This document shows, piece after piece, positions 1-6,169 of a stretch of 7,327 nt of DNA. The stretch covers positions 1-7,327 of the forward strand of contig JBDSHZ010000020.1 of the NCBI GenBank assembly GCA_039918235.1, read 5' to 3'. This DNA is from Pseudopedobacter sp039918235. Its GTDB lineage: Bacteria > Bacteroidota > Bacteroidia > Sphingobacteriales > Sphingobacteriaceae. The translations under genes were made by a program, and so were the position numbers. The number at the start of each line of letters is the position of its first letter. Position 1 is the first letter of the stretch. Under the pieces are notes generated by a model, which was not told where the DNA came from, ran no database searches, and saw nothing but the letters and a program-made list of their open reading frames with translations.

Positions 1-204
1 AGAACCACCAAAAGACTTCTCCTTATTAATGGCAAAAGTTCTTTTAGTCACAACTCCAGGAGTACTACCCACAATACCATATCTTAAACCTGTCATGGCA
101 TTTGTAATTCCACCACTCAAACCTAAACTAAACCTGCTAAAGTTAGCTTGGGCAAAAGATGTTGTTGTACCAAAAAGTAAAAGAATGAAAATTAACTTTT
201 TCAA
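1..204 (-). CDS. Secreted, probably outer-membrane beta-barrel-like protein, N-terminal part only
   Basis: The 68 codons visible here are open to the left window edge, so the C-terminal part is missing. They begin with a classic signal peptide: Lys-Lys, a hydrophobic run (LIFILLLFG), then TTTSFAQ, with likely signal peptidase I cleavage after Ala18 or Gln19. The mature part starts NFSRFSLGLSGGITNAM and is Gly/Ser/aromatic rich with alternating character, as in the first strands of Bacteroidota outer-membrane barrel or OmpA-like proteins. The start is read as TTG at 202-204. There is an in-frame TAG six codons upstream, and no ATG or GTG lies between it and this TTG, so the signal peptide fixes this start. 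Secretion is well supported; the specific family is inferred from a short fragment. It is divergent from pepT across a 206-bp AT-rich spacer. Confidence 0.75.
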   Translation of the reverse strand, partial: MKKLIFILLLFGTTTSFAQANFSRFSLGLSGGITNAMTGLRYGIVGSTPGVVTKRTFAINKEKSFGGS

Positions 205-360
205 ATTTTGAATTTATCTAATTAAACACATAGTTATTAATTAAAAACAACAACTATTTTTTTAATTTATTTGTTATTCAATGATTAGCAGTAAAAATAT
301 TTTAAATTATCTGCTTATCAAAATTCTATTATTTAAGCATATATTATGTTCAGGTTAAAA

Positions 361-388
361 TTTGATGTTATTTTAGATTTAAACTTTG
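361..388 (+). promoter_or_regulatory. Candidate promoter for pepT (weak match)
   Basis: TTTG at 361-364 and AAACTTTG at 381-388 resemble the Bacteroidota -33 TTG and -7 TAnnTTTG boxes. The -7 box matches 7 of 8 positions. The 16-bp spacer is shorter than the usual 19 or so, and the mRNA leader would be only about 15-20 nt. The rest of the 205-410 spacer is AT-rich, and I saw no exact TAnnTTTG box on either strand there. Confidence 0.25.
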
Positions 389-410
389 CAAATCATCAAT
401 AATTTTTAAA

Positions 411-1655
411 ATGAAAATAAAACATACCGTAAAAGATCGCTTTTTGAGATATGTAAAAATAGATACTCAATCTGATGCAAACTCCACAACGTTCCCTTCT
501 ACAGAAAAACAAAAAAACCTCTCTAAAATATTAGTTGAAGAACTGTTAGAGATGGGTATTTCCGATGCTCATCTTGATCTTTCAGGTTATGTTTACGCAA
601 CTATTCCTTCTAATGTTTTAAAAAAAATTCCAGTGATCTGTTTTTGTTCACATGTGGATACCTCGCCGGATTGCAATGGTGAAAATGTAAAACCGATCAT
701 TCATGAAAATTATCATGGACAGGATCTGATTTTACCTGATGATGTTTCGGTGGTTATAAGCGCTAAAGATCACCCTGATTTATTGGCTCAAATTGGGAAT
801 GATGTCATTACGGCAAGCGGCACTACTCTATTGGGTGCGGATAATAAAGCCGGTGTTGCAGAAATTATGGATGCGGCTCATTTCTTTATGACTCATCCTG
901 AAATTAAACACGGTGAAATCAAAATTTTATTTACACCAGACGAAGAAATTGGCAGAGGCGTTGACCATGTAGATATGAAGAAATTAGGTGCTGATTTTGG
1001 ATACACTATAGACGGCGAAACTTTAGGATCTTATGAGGATGAAACATTTTCTGCCGATGGAATGACCATTACCATAAATGGCATTAGTGCACACCCAGGT
1101 TTTGCAAAAGGGAAAATGCAGAGTGCCATTAAAATAGCAGCAGAGGTTATTCAGGCTTTGCCAAAAGATCGGCTTTCGCCAGAATCGACGGAAGAAAAGG
1201 AAGGTTTTGTACATCCGGTTGATATTTCAGGAAATGTGGAACAGGCTATAATTGAACTGATTATCCGTGACTTTGAAGATGAAAAGTTGCTTGCTCATGA
1301 AAACGAAGTAAAAAATATTACCAATTCAGTTTTAAAGAAATATCCTTTGGCTTACGCCGATTTTAAAATTACTGAACAATACAGAAACATGAAAAAAGTG
1401 GTTGGTCAACATCCACAAATTACAGCGTATGCACTAAAGGCAATAGAAAGAGCTGGAATTGAACCTAAGCAAAGAAGTATCCGTGGCGGAACAGATGGTT
1501 CCCGTTTATCTTTTATGGGCTTACCTTGTCCAAATATTTTTGCTGGCGAACATGCTTTTCATGGGAAACAGGAATGGGTTTCTGTACAGGATATGGAAGC
1601 TGCGGTTAGCACAATTATTCATCTGGCGATGATTTGGGAAGAGGAAGCGATTTGA
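411..1655 (+). CDS. pepT: Peptidase T (tripeptide aminopeptidase), M20B zinc metallopeptidase
   Basis: PepT is a cytosolic di-zinc exopeptidase that removes the N-terminal residue from tripeptides, in the last steps of peptide use. The 414 residues match the usual length of about 410. All expected metal and catalytic residues can be placed by family pattern: His81 and Asp83 in SHVDTSPD, bridging Asp144 in LLGADNKAG, general base Glu178 with ligand Glu179 in FTPDEEIGRG, Asp201 in YTIDGE, and His384 in HAFHGKQEW. His228 (ISAHPG) and Arg286 (IIRDFED) fit the substrate-binding lid/dimerisation domain, inserted at about residues 210-320. The RGGTDGSRLSFMGLPCPN stretch at 358-375 is typical of PepT. 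The ATG at 411 gives a full N-terminus (KHTVKDRFLRYVKIDTQSD). It is a stand-alone gene, convergent with msrA, with a strong hairpin 73 bp after its stop. Confidence 0.96.
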   Translation: MKIKHTVKDRFLRYVKIDTQSDANSTTFPSTEKQKNLSKILVEELLEMGISDAHLDLSGYVYATIPSNVLKKIPVICFCSHVDTSPDCNGENVKPIIHENYHGQDLILPDDVSVVISAKDHPDLLAQIGNDVITASGTTLLGADNKAGVAEIMDAAHFFMTHPEIKHGEIKILFTPDEEIGRGVDHVDMKKLGADFGYTIDGETLGSYEDETFSADGMTITINGISAHPGFAKGKMQSAIKIAAEVIQALPKDRLSPESTEEKEGFVHPVDISGNVEQAIIELIIRDFEDEKLLAHENEVKNITNSVLKKYPLAYADFKITEQYRNMKKVVGQHPQITAYALKAIERAGIEPKQRSIRGGTDGSRLSFMGLPCPNIFAGEHAFHGKQEWVSVQDMEAAVSTIIHLAMIWEEEAI

Positions 1656-1728
1656 AAATTGCACAATTTGAGGATTTGAAAATGCCTGATGTTATCGCAA
1701 TTCTAAACACTGATTTAAAAATGTATTT

Positions 1729-1766
1729 AATAGAAAAAGAGCATCTTTTAATGCTCTTTTTCTATT
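1729..1766. terminator. Bidirectional intrinsic terminator between pepT and msrA
   Basis: A perfect 16-bp inverted repeat has arms at 1729-1744 and 1751-1766 and a 6-nt loop (CTTTTA). The arms contain A5 on the left and T5 on the right, so either strand yields a stem with a U-rich 3' arm. It sits between the convergent stops of pepT (1655) and msrA (1813), where a shared terminator is expected. There is no separate long T-tract outside the stem. Confidence 0.8.
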
Positions 1767-1812
1767 CGCTTAAGATGCATAATTCCATGCATATCTATTG
1801 TCCTTTTAAGAT

Positions 1813-2304
1813 TTATAAAAATGTCCCAAATCGCTCAAAGTGGCAAGTATAGCCATTTGGAATTCTATCCAAATAATCCTGATGTTCTGGTTCTGCAGGC
1901 CAAAATTTACTGATTGGCTCTAAAGTAGTGACTACTTTGTCATTCCATTTTCCAGAATCATTAACTATTTTAATCACTTCTTCGGCCACTTTCCGCTCTT
2001 CTTCATCCTGAATAAAAATTGCTGAACGGTAACTTGTACCTCTATCATTTCCCTGTCTGTTCTCTGTAGATGGATCATGAATTCTAAAAAAGAAATCTAG
2101 GATTTCTTTAAAACTTGTTTTTGAAGGGTCGTATGTCAATTCAATTCCTTCCGCATGGCCGGGATGATTTCTGTAGGTTGGTTCGTCGTTTACTCCGCCT
2201 ATATATCCAACTTCTGTATCAATTATTCCTGGTCTAGTTCTGAATAAATCTTCCATTCCCCAAAAACAACCACCAGCTATGTATGCTTTTTTAAAATTTT
2301 CCAT
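1813..2304 (-). CDS. msrA: Peptide-methionine (S)-S-oxide reductase MsrA
   Basis: MsrA reduces the S epimer of methionine sulfoxide, free or in proteins, back to methionine and so repairs oxidised proteins. The catalytic motif is near the N-terminus: GGCFWGMED, with nucleophile Cys13, Phe14/Trp15 forming the methyl pocket, and Glu18. Further hallmarks are GYIGG (about 33-37), HPGHAEGIELTYDP (47-60) and FWPAEPEHQDYL (about 134-145). Only one other cysteine exists, Cys154 in NGYTCHF, so it is the likely resolving residue for a Cys13-Cys154 disulfide, which thioredoxin would reduce. At 163 residues it is a short, MsrA-only form without a fused MsrB domain and without a signal peptide, hence cytosolic. 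The ATG at 2304 leaves ten residues before the motif, normal for short MsrA. A 113-bp spacer separates it from the next upstream gene on the same strand. Confidence 0.96.
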   Translation of the reverse strand: MENFKKAYIAGGCFWGMEDLFRTRPGIIDTEVGYIGGVNDEPTYRNHPGHAEGIELTYDPSKTSFKEILDFFFRIHDPSTENRQGNDRGTSYRSAIFIQDEEERKVAEEVIKIVNDSGKWNDKVVTTLEPISKFWPAEPEHQDYLDRIPNGYTCHFERFGTFL

Positions 2305-2417
2305 GTCTTTTAATTTGCTTATAGAACGCAGCTTATTTCATTTAGTTTTTATGATTAGTTTATCTTTTTGCTGTTTGTTCAAGTTCCTACTATCAAAGTT
2401 GATAATTTCCAGATTTT

Positions 2418-2819
2418 TTATTCAGTTTTTTTCTTCACTTCTTCCAACTTTATTTCCTCAATAGCTGCATCTATCCTTTCTTTCTTCATTCCAACTCTTA
2501 TAAATCCAAATAAACTCATGTAAATATTGGCAATCCATATCAATGCAAAACCTCCAACAAGATATCCACGCCAGTCCGTATACAACAAATGGTATTCTGT
2601 AATAAACAAAAAGACAACGGTTACATAGTGGCTAAAACAATATTCGCAGGTAAATAGATAATAGAATTTACGCTGGGCAATTGTTTTGCAGCATTTAGAT
2701 TTTTTCACACAAAAATCTCTCGGTTCTTTAAATATTTCTTCGTGTGTGATTGTCCATGCTATGCAAGCTATGGGTAAAGCAAGTAAAAAAAGATAAGCAA
2801 CCTGTTCTGATAATTGCAT
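2418..2819 (-). CDS. Small cysteine-rich membrane protein of unknown function
   Basis: I do not recognise this 133-residue protein with certainty. It has three likely membrane segments: about residues 7-24 (with Cys19), 64-82 and 86-107. Between the first and second lies a polar segment with five cysteines: Cys37, Cys43, Cys44, and the pair Cys58/Cys61 in FTCEYCFSHY, just before helix 2. A CxxC followed by a membrane helix recalls small integral membrane families such as DUF1360, but the match is only by layout. The cytosolic tail is charged (MKKERIDAAIEEIKLEEVKK). The cysteines could bind a metal or form a redox centre. It lies upstream of msrA on the same strand, but the 113-bp gap makes co-transcription uncertain. 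A promoter-like box lies just upstream of the ATG at 2819. Confidence 0.75.
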   Translation of the reverse strand: MQLSEQVAYLFLLALPIACIAWTITHEEIFKEPRDFCVKKSKCCKTIAQRKFYYLFTCEYCFSHYVTVVFLFITEYHLLYTDWRGYLVGGFALIWIANIYMSLFGFIRVGMKKERIDAAIEEIKLEEVKKKTE

Positions 2820-2836
2820 GGTATTAATATTAAGTT

Positions 2837-2870
2837 CAAAATTATTATTCGTTTTCTTTAATTATTTGAA
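2837..2870 (-). promoter_or_regulatory. Candidate promoter for the 2418-2819 gene
   Basis: On the minus strand, TAATTTTG at 2844-2837 matches the Bacteroidota -7 box TAnnTTTG exactly. A TTC at 2870-2868 could stand in for the -33 TTG with a 23-bp spacer, at the long end of the range. The start codon follows the -7 box by 17 nt, so the leader would be very short. The -7 match is direct; use as a promoter is inferred. Confidence 0.35.
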
Positions 2871-2898
2871 GAAAATCTATACTGCTAAAGTTAAGTTA

Positions 2899-2938
2899 TA
2901 ACGTTTTGCCAAACGCCTGTTAGTGGGTCGTTGTTCTT
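2899..2938. repeat. Short copy of a block-flanking structured repeat (attC-like)
   Basis: Read on the plus strand, this 40-bp element begins TAACGTTTTG and ends with TGTTAGTGGGTCGTTGTT plus CTT. It shares AACGTTTTG (2900-2908) and 18 of 21 bases at 2918-2938 with the larger element at 7181-7320, in the same orientation. It can fold: TAAC (2899-2902) pairs with GTTA (2919-2922), and GTTT (2903-2906) pairs with AAAC (2911-2914) around a TGCC loop, leaving a one-sided GCCT bulge. The outer AAC...GTT geometry recalls the R''/R' boxes of integron attC sites. It is shorter than known attC sites, however, and the boxes do not meet RYYYAAC/GTTRRRY fully. Its right end touches the stop codon of the hydrolase gene. 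It marks the left border of the accessory block. Confidence 0.6.
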
Positions 2939-3516
2939 CAACCACGTTTAATTGCTTTTATGTCTGAAACTAATTGAGGTAGACCAGTAGCAAATGCGTG
3001 ATCTGTTCCATTTAAAATTCTAACTATAGAATTTGGGAATGACCTTTTGTAGAAATTCATATGTTTAAAAGGAACGATGGTATCTTCTTTACAATTATAT
3101 AAGAAAACATTATTTATTTCCTCCAATTCATTTTCAAAGTTTTCTACTAGAGCAAAATCTTCAACATCCCAACCGTTTTTCCCCCAATAAGGTGTCGAAA
3201 TTAAACACATAGCAGATATAGAAACCTTTGGTTTTTCTTCAGATAAGTATTTAATTAACATTGTGCCACCAAGAGAATGTCCAACTAGAATTAGTGGTTG
3301 TTTCATTCTTTTAAATTCCTTCGAGAAGAGTTTTTTCCACATTTTATATGTTGGTGCTTCTGGCTCATCAATTATAGGGTAATGAATGTCATATTCGTTT
3401 GAAAGTTGTTGTTTGATAAACGACACCAAGTCAAAACTGCCTTTTCCAAGTTCACCTTGTTCCCCTCCACTATGGGCAAATAAGATTTGATTTGATCTTT
3501 GGTCTGAATTTGTCAT
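2938..3516 (-). CDS. Alpha/beta-fold serine hydrolase
   Basis: This 192-residue single-domain hydrolase shows a complete catalytic triad by pattern: nucleophile Ser81 in LVGHSLGGT, acid Asp145 in CKEDTIVPF, and His173 in GTDHAF. The HSGGEQG segment at 15-21 after strand 1 is placed to form the oxyanion hole. There is little room for a lid domain, so it resembles compact RBBP9/YdeN-like or small carboxylesterase-type hydrolases; the substrate cannot be read from sequence. No signal peptide is visible, so it is cytosolic. It is the last gene of the seven-gene minus-strand run, 60 bp after the SnoaL-like gene. Its TGA stop overlaps the end of the flanking repeat by one base. Confidence 0.88.
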   Translation of the reverse strand: MTNSDQRSNQILFAHSGGEQGELGKGSFDLVSFIKQQLSNEYDIHYPIIDEPEAPTYKMWKKLFSKEFKRMKQPLILVGHSLGGTMLIKYLSEEKPKVSISAMCLISTPYWGKNGWDVEDFALVENFENELEEINNVFLYNCKEDTIVPFKHMNFYKRSFPNSIVRILNGTDHAFATGLPQLVSDIKAIKRG

Positions 3517-3576
3517 TTAAATCGTTTTATTACCTTTTCGACACTTTTATCAATTCATTAAGTACCTATAGTTTTG

Positions 3577-3927
3577 TTATAAATTATAAAAATGATTTTC
3601 GTGAATGATTTTTCCTAATTTCCAACGCTGAACAGATATTTGTTTGTAATCAAGTCTTCCAAATGTTTTATTTGTGAAAATATAGTGCCAATGTATAACT
3701 GATAAATCTCGCTCAACAATTGTTGAAAGTAACTCAAGCTTTTCCAATTCTGTATTTGCCACAAAATTTTCTACACCTTTTCGGAACTGTTCAAATCCCT
3801 TTACAGGTTCATTGCTATTGTCTGTTGAGATAATATCTTTTGCATAAAACTTGTCTACTGCATCAACAAATTTGAATTGTTGAACCAAGCTAATAAACTC
3901 ATTTACTGTTTCTTTAAACTCTTCCAT
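3577..3927 (-). CDS. SnoaL/NTF2-like protein
   Basis: This 116-residue protein fits the cone-shaped alpha+beta fold of the NTF2/SnoaL superfamily. An N-terminal helix (EEFKETVNEFISLVQQFKF) leads to the characteristic DAVDKFYAKDI stretch (22-32), then VKGFEQFRKGVENFV (42-56). Strands follow with IHWHYIF (78-84) and a closing RWKLGKIIHENHFYNL (101-116). Family members range from polyketide cyclases and steroid isomerases to non-enzymatic ligand binders, and nothing here decides between them. The ATG at 3927 lies 9 bp past the stop of the acetyltransferase gene, so the two are almost certainly co-transcribed and probably translationally coupled. Confidence 0.85.
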   Translation of the reverse strand: MEEFKETVNEFISLVQQFKFVDAVDKFYAKDIISTDNSNEPVKGFEQFRKGVENFVANTELEKLELLSTIVERDLSVIHWHYIFTNKTFGRLDYKQISVQRWKLGKIIHENHFYNL

Positions 3928-3936
3928 TTTATTTAT

Positions 3937-4470
3937 TTAAATTGTTTGTTCCAGTTTCATCTCCAATAAGGCCAAACTCAAGTTTCTATTTTGAACAGGA
4001 AGCTCTGAGGAGCAACTTGTAACGAAGTTTTCAACAAACCTAAAACCAAATGATTTGTAATAGGTAATTAATTTTTCGTTTTCTGCCCAAGTATCCATCC
4101 TTATATATTTCAATTCTTTTTGTTTGGCATACTCCATTCCCCAATTTAAAACTTTTTCAAATTGCTTTTGTCCTTTGAAGTTTTGGTTTACAACAATTCT
4201 ATGCAAATAAATGGCATCGTTTTGGTCTTTTTCACGCCAAATAAGTGGGTCGTTCTGTTGTACGCTGAAAATGCACAGAATATTATTGCCATTCATTATT
4301 TTATATTGAAGTTTATTTTCGATATCTTTTTCTAAAACAGTTTTATCAATTTTATTCCATACTTTATAACCGCTCTTACTTTGTAAGTTTATAGCTTGTT
4401 CAAAGAGAGAAATGATTTTAGATAATTCTTCTATTCCTGTATTTAAAATCTTTATGGCCACTTCTTGCAT
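3937..4470 (-). CDS. GNAT-family N-acetyltransferase
   Basis: The second half shows the GNAT core: strand 4 with IYLHRIVVNQ (87-96), the acetyl-CoA pyrophosphate loop NFKGQKQF (97-104), the following helix (EKVLNWGMEYAKQK), strand 5 KYIRMDTWAEN (121-131), and ITYYKSFGF (135-143), a near-universal C-terminal GNAT signature. The loop departs from Q/RxxGxG/A because the second glycine is replaced by lysine (GQK), which may weaken acetyl-CoA binding or may be a subfamily trait. The N-terminal 80 residues are the variable acceptor-binding part; the acceptor (amino acid, drug or protein) is unknown. The ATG at 4470 follows the upstream gene by 48 bp. Confidence 0.88.
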   Translation of the reverse strand: MQEVAIKILNTGIEELSKIISLFEQAINLQSKSGYKVWNKIDKTVLEKDIENKLQYKIMNGNNILCIFSVQQNDPLIWREKDQNDAIYLHRIVVNQNFKGQKQFEKVLNWGMEYAKQKELKYIRMDTWAENEKLITYYKSFGFRFVENFVTSCSSELPVQNRNLSLALLEMKLEQTI

Positions 4471-4518
4471 TTTTTAAAATAAGTAATTTAAACTAAACCA
4501 AAAGATTTGATAATGGGT

Positions 4519-4827
4519 TTAAAAGATATCATAAGAACTGCCCACTAAATTAATATGCTCTACTTTGGGTGGTATTTCGGGGCTACTTGCTTTTAATTCT
4601 GTTTGAAACTTTTTGAATGAATCAAGAGTGTTTAGTGTTTTTTCTGCTTCTTCAGTATTGCTCAATACAAAATGTACAAAAGACTTTTTATCTTCTTTTA
4701 GAAAAGAGCTGTATTTCAGGTCAGTGTTATTTATCTCTCTTAAATCATTCATCATTTTGCTGATATTTTCAGCATTTTGTTTAGCGAATTCGCTTTTTAC
4801 GGTGTATTCTACTTTTGTTGCTTTCAT
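4519..4827 (-). CDS. Small protein, possibly of the ABM (antibiotic biosynthesis monooxygenase-like) fold
   Basis: The 102-residue product begins MKATKVEYTVKSEFAKQN, a first strand followed by a helix (NAENISKMMNDLRE, 18-31). It continues with a strand pair YSSFLKEDKKSFVHFVLSN (39-57), a helix (EEAEKTLNTLDSFKKFQTEL) and a final strand HINLVGS. This beta-alpha-beta-beta-alpha-beta order and the HFV segment fit dimeric alpha/beta-barrel (ABM-like) proteins. Enzymatic function is not assured. The frame is open to a TTG at 4854, but the ATG at 4827 is preferred: it begins directly at the fold and omits an Asn/Ile-rich leader. It sits 37 bp after the reductase gene, in the same operon. Confidence 0.75.
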   Translation of the reverse strand: MKATKVEYTVKSEFAKQNAENISKMMNDLREINNTDLKYSSFLKEDKKSFVHFVLSNTEEAEKTLNTLDSFKKFQTELKASSPEIPPKVEHINLVGSSYDIF

Positions 4828-4864
4828 TATTATAGTTTTAATATTGTTATTCAATTCTATTATC

Positions 4865-5464
4865 TTAAAGAGTGTAATTCAAGACTAAAACCACACATTC
4901 ATAGGGTTGAGCATTCATTAATTTCATATCTTGTCTTTCTTCTAATGAATTAAAAATGGGAAGTCCATTTCCAATTGCAGTGGGATTTACAATTAAGTAA
5001 AATTCATCAATGAGCCCAGCTTTAATCAAAGAAGCTACAAAAGTTGCTCCGCCATACACTATGATATCTTTTCCGACTTGCCTTTTTAGTTGGTTAATAT
5101 ATTCAACAAAATTTCCTTCTGCAATCTCAGTATTTTCCCAACCTCCCGGAATAGGAGTTGATTTTTTTAGTGTTGTGCTGAAAACAATTTTATGGGCTTT
5201 GGTAATATGTTTGGCAAATTCGTATCGGGAGTCATTAACATCATCTGCAACCTGTTGCCAATGCATTTTGAATCCTTCTTCTGCCATTTGTTTACTCAAT
5301 AAAATACAATCAATTGACTTATTAAGATTGGTATGAAAATCTTGTAGTTTTTTATCCCACTTCCAATCTAAACCCCAATTCCAAATCATCCAATTTGTAT
5401 CTCCATTGGGTCTTGCAATAAACCCATCAATACTCATTTGGATTTCTAATATTAACTTTCTCAT
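4865..5464 (-). CDS. Dihydrofolate reductase-family protein (RibD C-terminal-like reductase)
   Basis: At 199 residues it has the length and landmarks of stand-alone RibD-C/YwjB/YyaP-type proteins with the DHFR fold. They are the N-terminal strand and substrate loop MSIDGFIARPNGDTNW (10-25), the LLSKQMAEEG segment (55-64) where others have a GR(K/R)TYE-type motif, KIVFSTTL (92-99), and the nucleotide-binding IIVYGGATFVASLIKAGLIDE (134-154) with Gly138-Gly139. The final PTAIGNGLPIF (161-171) is also typical. Such proteins bind NAD(P)H and probably reduce a small heterocycle or carbonyl. They are not the folate-pathway DHFR, and their substrates are mostly unknown. The ATG at 5464 is 17 bp past the Sco gene stop, supporting co-transcription. 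Confidence 0.9.
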   Translation of the reverse strand: MRKLILEIQMSIDGFIARPNGDTNWMIWNWGLDWKWDKKLQDFHTNLNKSIDCILLSKQMAEEGFKMHWQQVADDVNDSRYEFAKHITKAHKIVFSTTLKKSTPIPGGWENTEIAEGNFVEYINQLKRQVGKDIIVYGGATFVASLIKAGLIDEFYLIVNPTAIGNGLPIFNSLEERQDMKLMNAQPYECVVLVLNYTL

Positions 5465-5481
5465 AAAGTTTTTTTAAAATA

Positions 5482-6165
5482 TTAATTTAATTTTTTACTA
5501 TTTTCTTCTTTCAACAATACTTTGATGTCGACTTTAAGTTTTTCAACTTCAACTGCATTTGTACCATCATAAAATCCTCGAATTATGCGATAAGAATCTA
5601 CCAAGACTAATTTTTCGCTATGCAGAAATTCATCTGGACTATCATTGGCTACACCAAGATAATAGCTTCTTTTGCTTAAGTCGTATAATTCTTGTCTTGA
5701 GCCAGTTAACAAATGCCATTGATTCCCGTTAACTTGATGGTCAATCTCATATTTTTTTAGAACTGCAACCGAATCGTTTTCAGGATCTACAGTGTGTGAT
5801 ATAAAAGCAATTTGGTCTTGGTTTTTAAATTCATTCTGCAAGAGCAAAATATAATTTGTCATTTTAGGACAAATAGTACCACATCTGCAAAAGAAGAAGT
5901 TTGCAACATAAATCTTACCTTTTAATTGTTGATTTGTAAATGTAGCTCCATTTTGGTCTATCAATTTAAAATCAGCAATAGTATGATAAACAGAATCATA
6001 TTTTATATTTCCATTGGCATCTTTATAAGGAAAGATTTCGCCAGTAGGAAAGCATCGAGGAAGTTTATCGTAATACCCAGCTTCTTGTCTTTGATAGTGC
6101 ACAATTTCAACATAGACTACTAAAAGAATCAATAAAGAGCCGATGATATATTTTTTTGTCATCAT
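5482..6165 (-). CDS. SCO1/SenC-family thioredoxin-fold protein, membrane-anchored
   Basis: Residues 5-23 form a single N-terminal membrane anchor without a lipobox, so the domain should face the periplasm. The body has the Sco signature: IADFKLIDQNG (63-73), LKGKIYVANFFFCRCGTICPKM (81-102) with the Cys95-x3-Cys99 pair, TVDPENDS (125-132), and the third ligand His182 in EFLHSEKLVLVD. Sco proteins bind copper through CxxxC plus His and mature the CuA centre of cytochrome oxidase, or act as thiol-disulfide factors. An additional Cys93 directly before the motif, and Gly in place of the common Pro after Cys95, are unusual. The length of 227 is normal. The start may be either of two adjacent ATGs (6165 or 6162). 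Only 4 bp separate it from the upstream membrane-protein gene, so the two are coupled. Confidence 0.92.
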   Translation of the reverse strand: MMTKKYIIGSLLILLVVYVEIVHYQRQEAGYYDKLPRCFPTGEIFPYKDANGNIKYDSVYHTIADFKLIDQNGATFTNQQLKGKIYVANFFFCRCGTICPKMTNYILLLQNEFKNQDQIAFISHTVDPENDSVAVLKKYEIDHQVNGNQWHLLTGSRQELYDLSKRSYYLGVANDSPDEFLHSEKLVLVDSYRIIRGFYDGTNAVEVEKLKVDIKVLLKEENSKKLN

Positions 6166-6169
6166 TTAT

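Noticed and set aside
29..211. Plus-strand open frame at the left edge
   Set aside because: The minus strand there encodes a clear signal peptide and secreted protein; this frame is its antisense.
1775..1792. ATGCAT-AATTCC-ATGCAT hairpin next to the msrA 3' end
   Set aside because: Each arm is a self-complementary 6-mer, the stem is short and no T-tract follows; the 1729-1766 hairpin is the better terminator.
1634..1852. Plus-strand open frame of 72 codons overlapping the end of pepT
   Set aside because: It runs through the perfect terminator hairpin and into the antisense of msrA, and its protein has no recognisable pattern.
2391..2404. TATCAAAGTTGATA palindrome between the Cys-rich protein gene and msrA
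   Set aside because: It is short and AT-rich, with no T-run on the relevant strand and no promoter at a fitting distance, so it is likely chance.
4613..5336. Plus-strand open frames antisense to the ABM-like and DHFR-like genes
   Set aside because: They have low-complexity hydrophobic content and no start context, while the minus-strand proteins match known folds.
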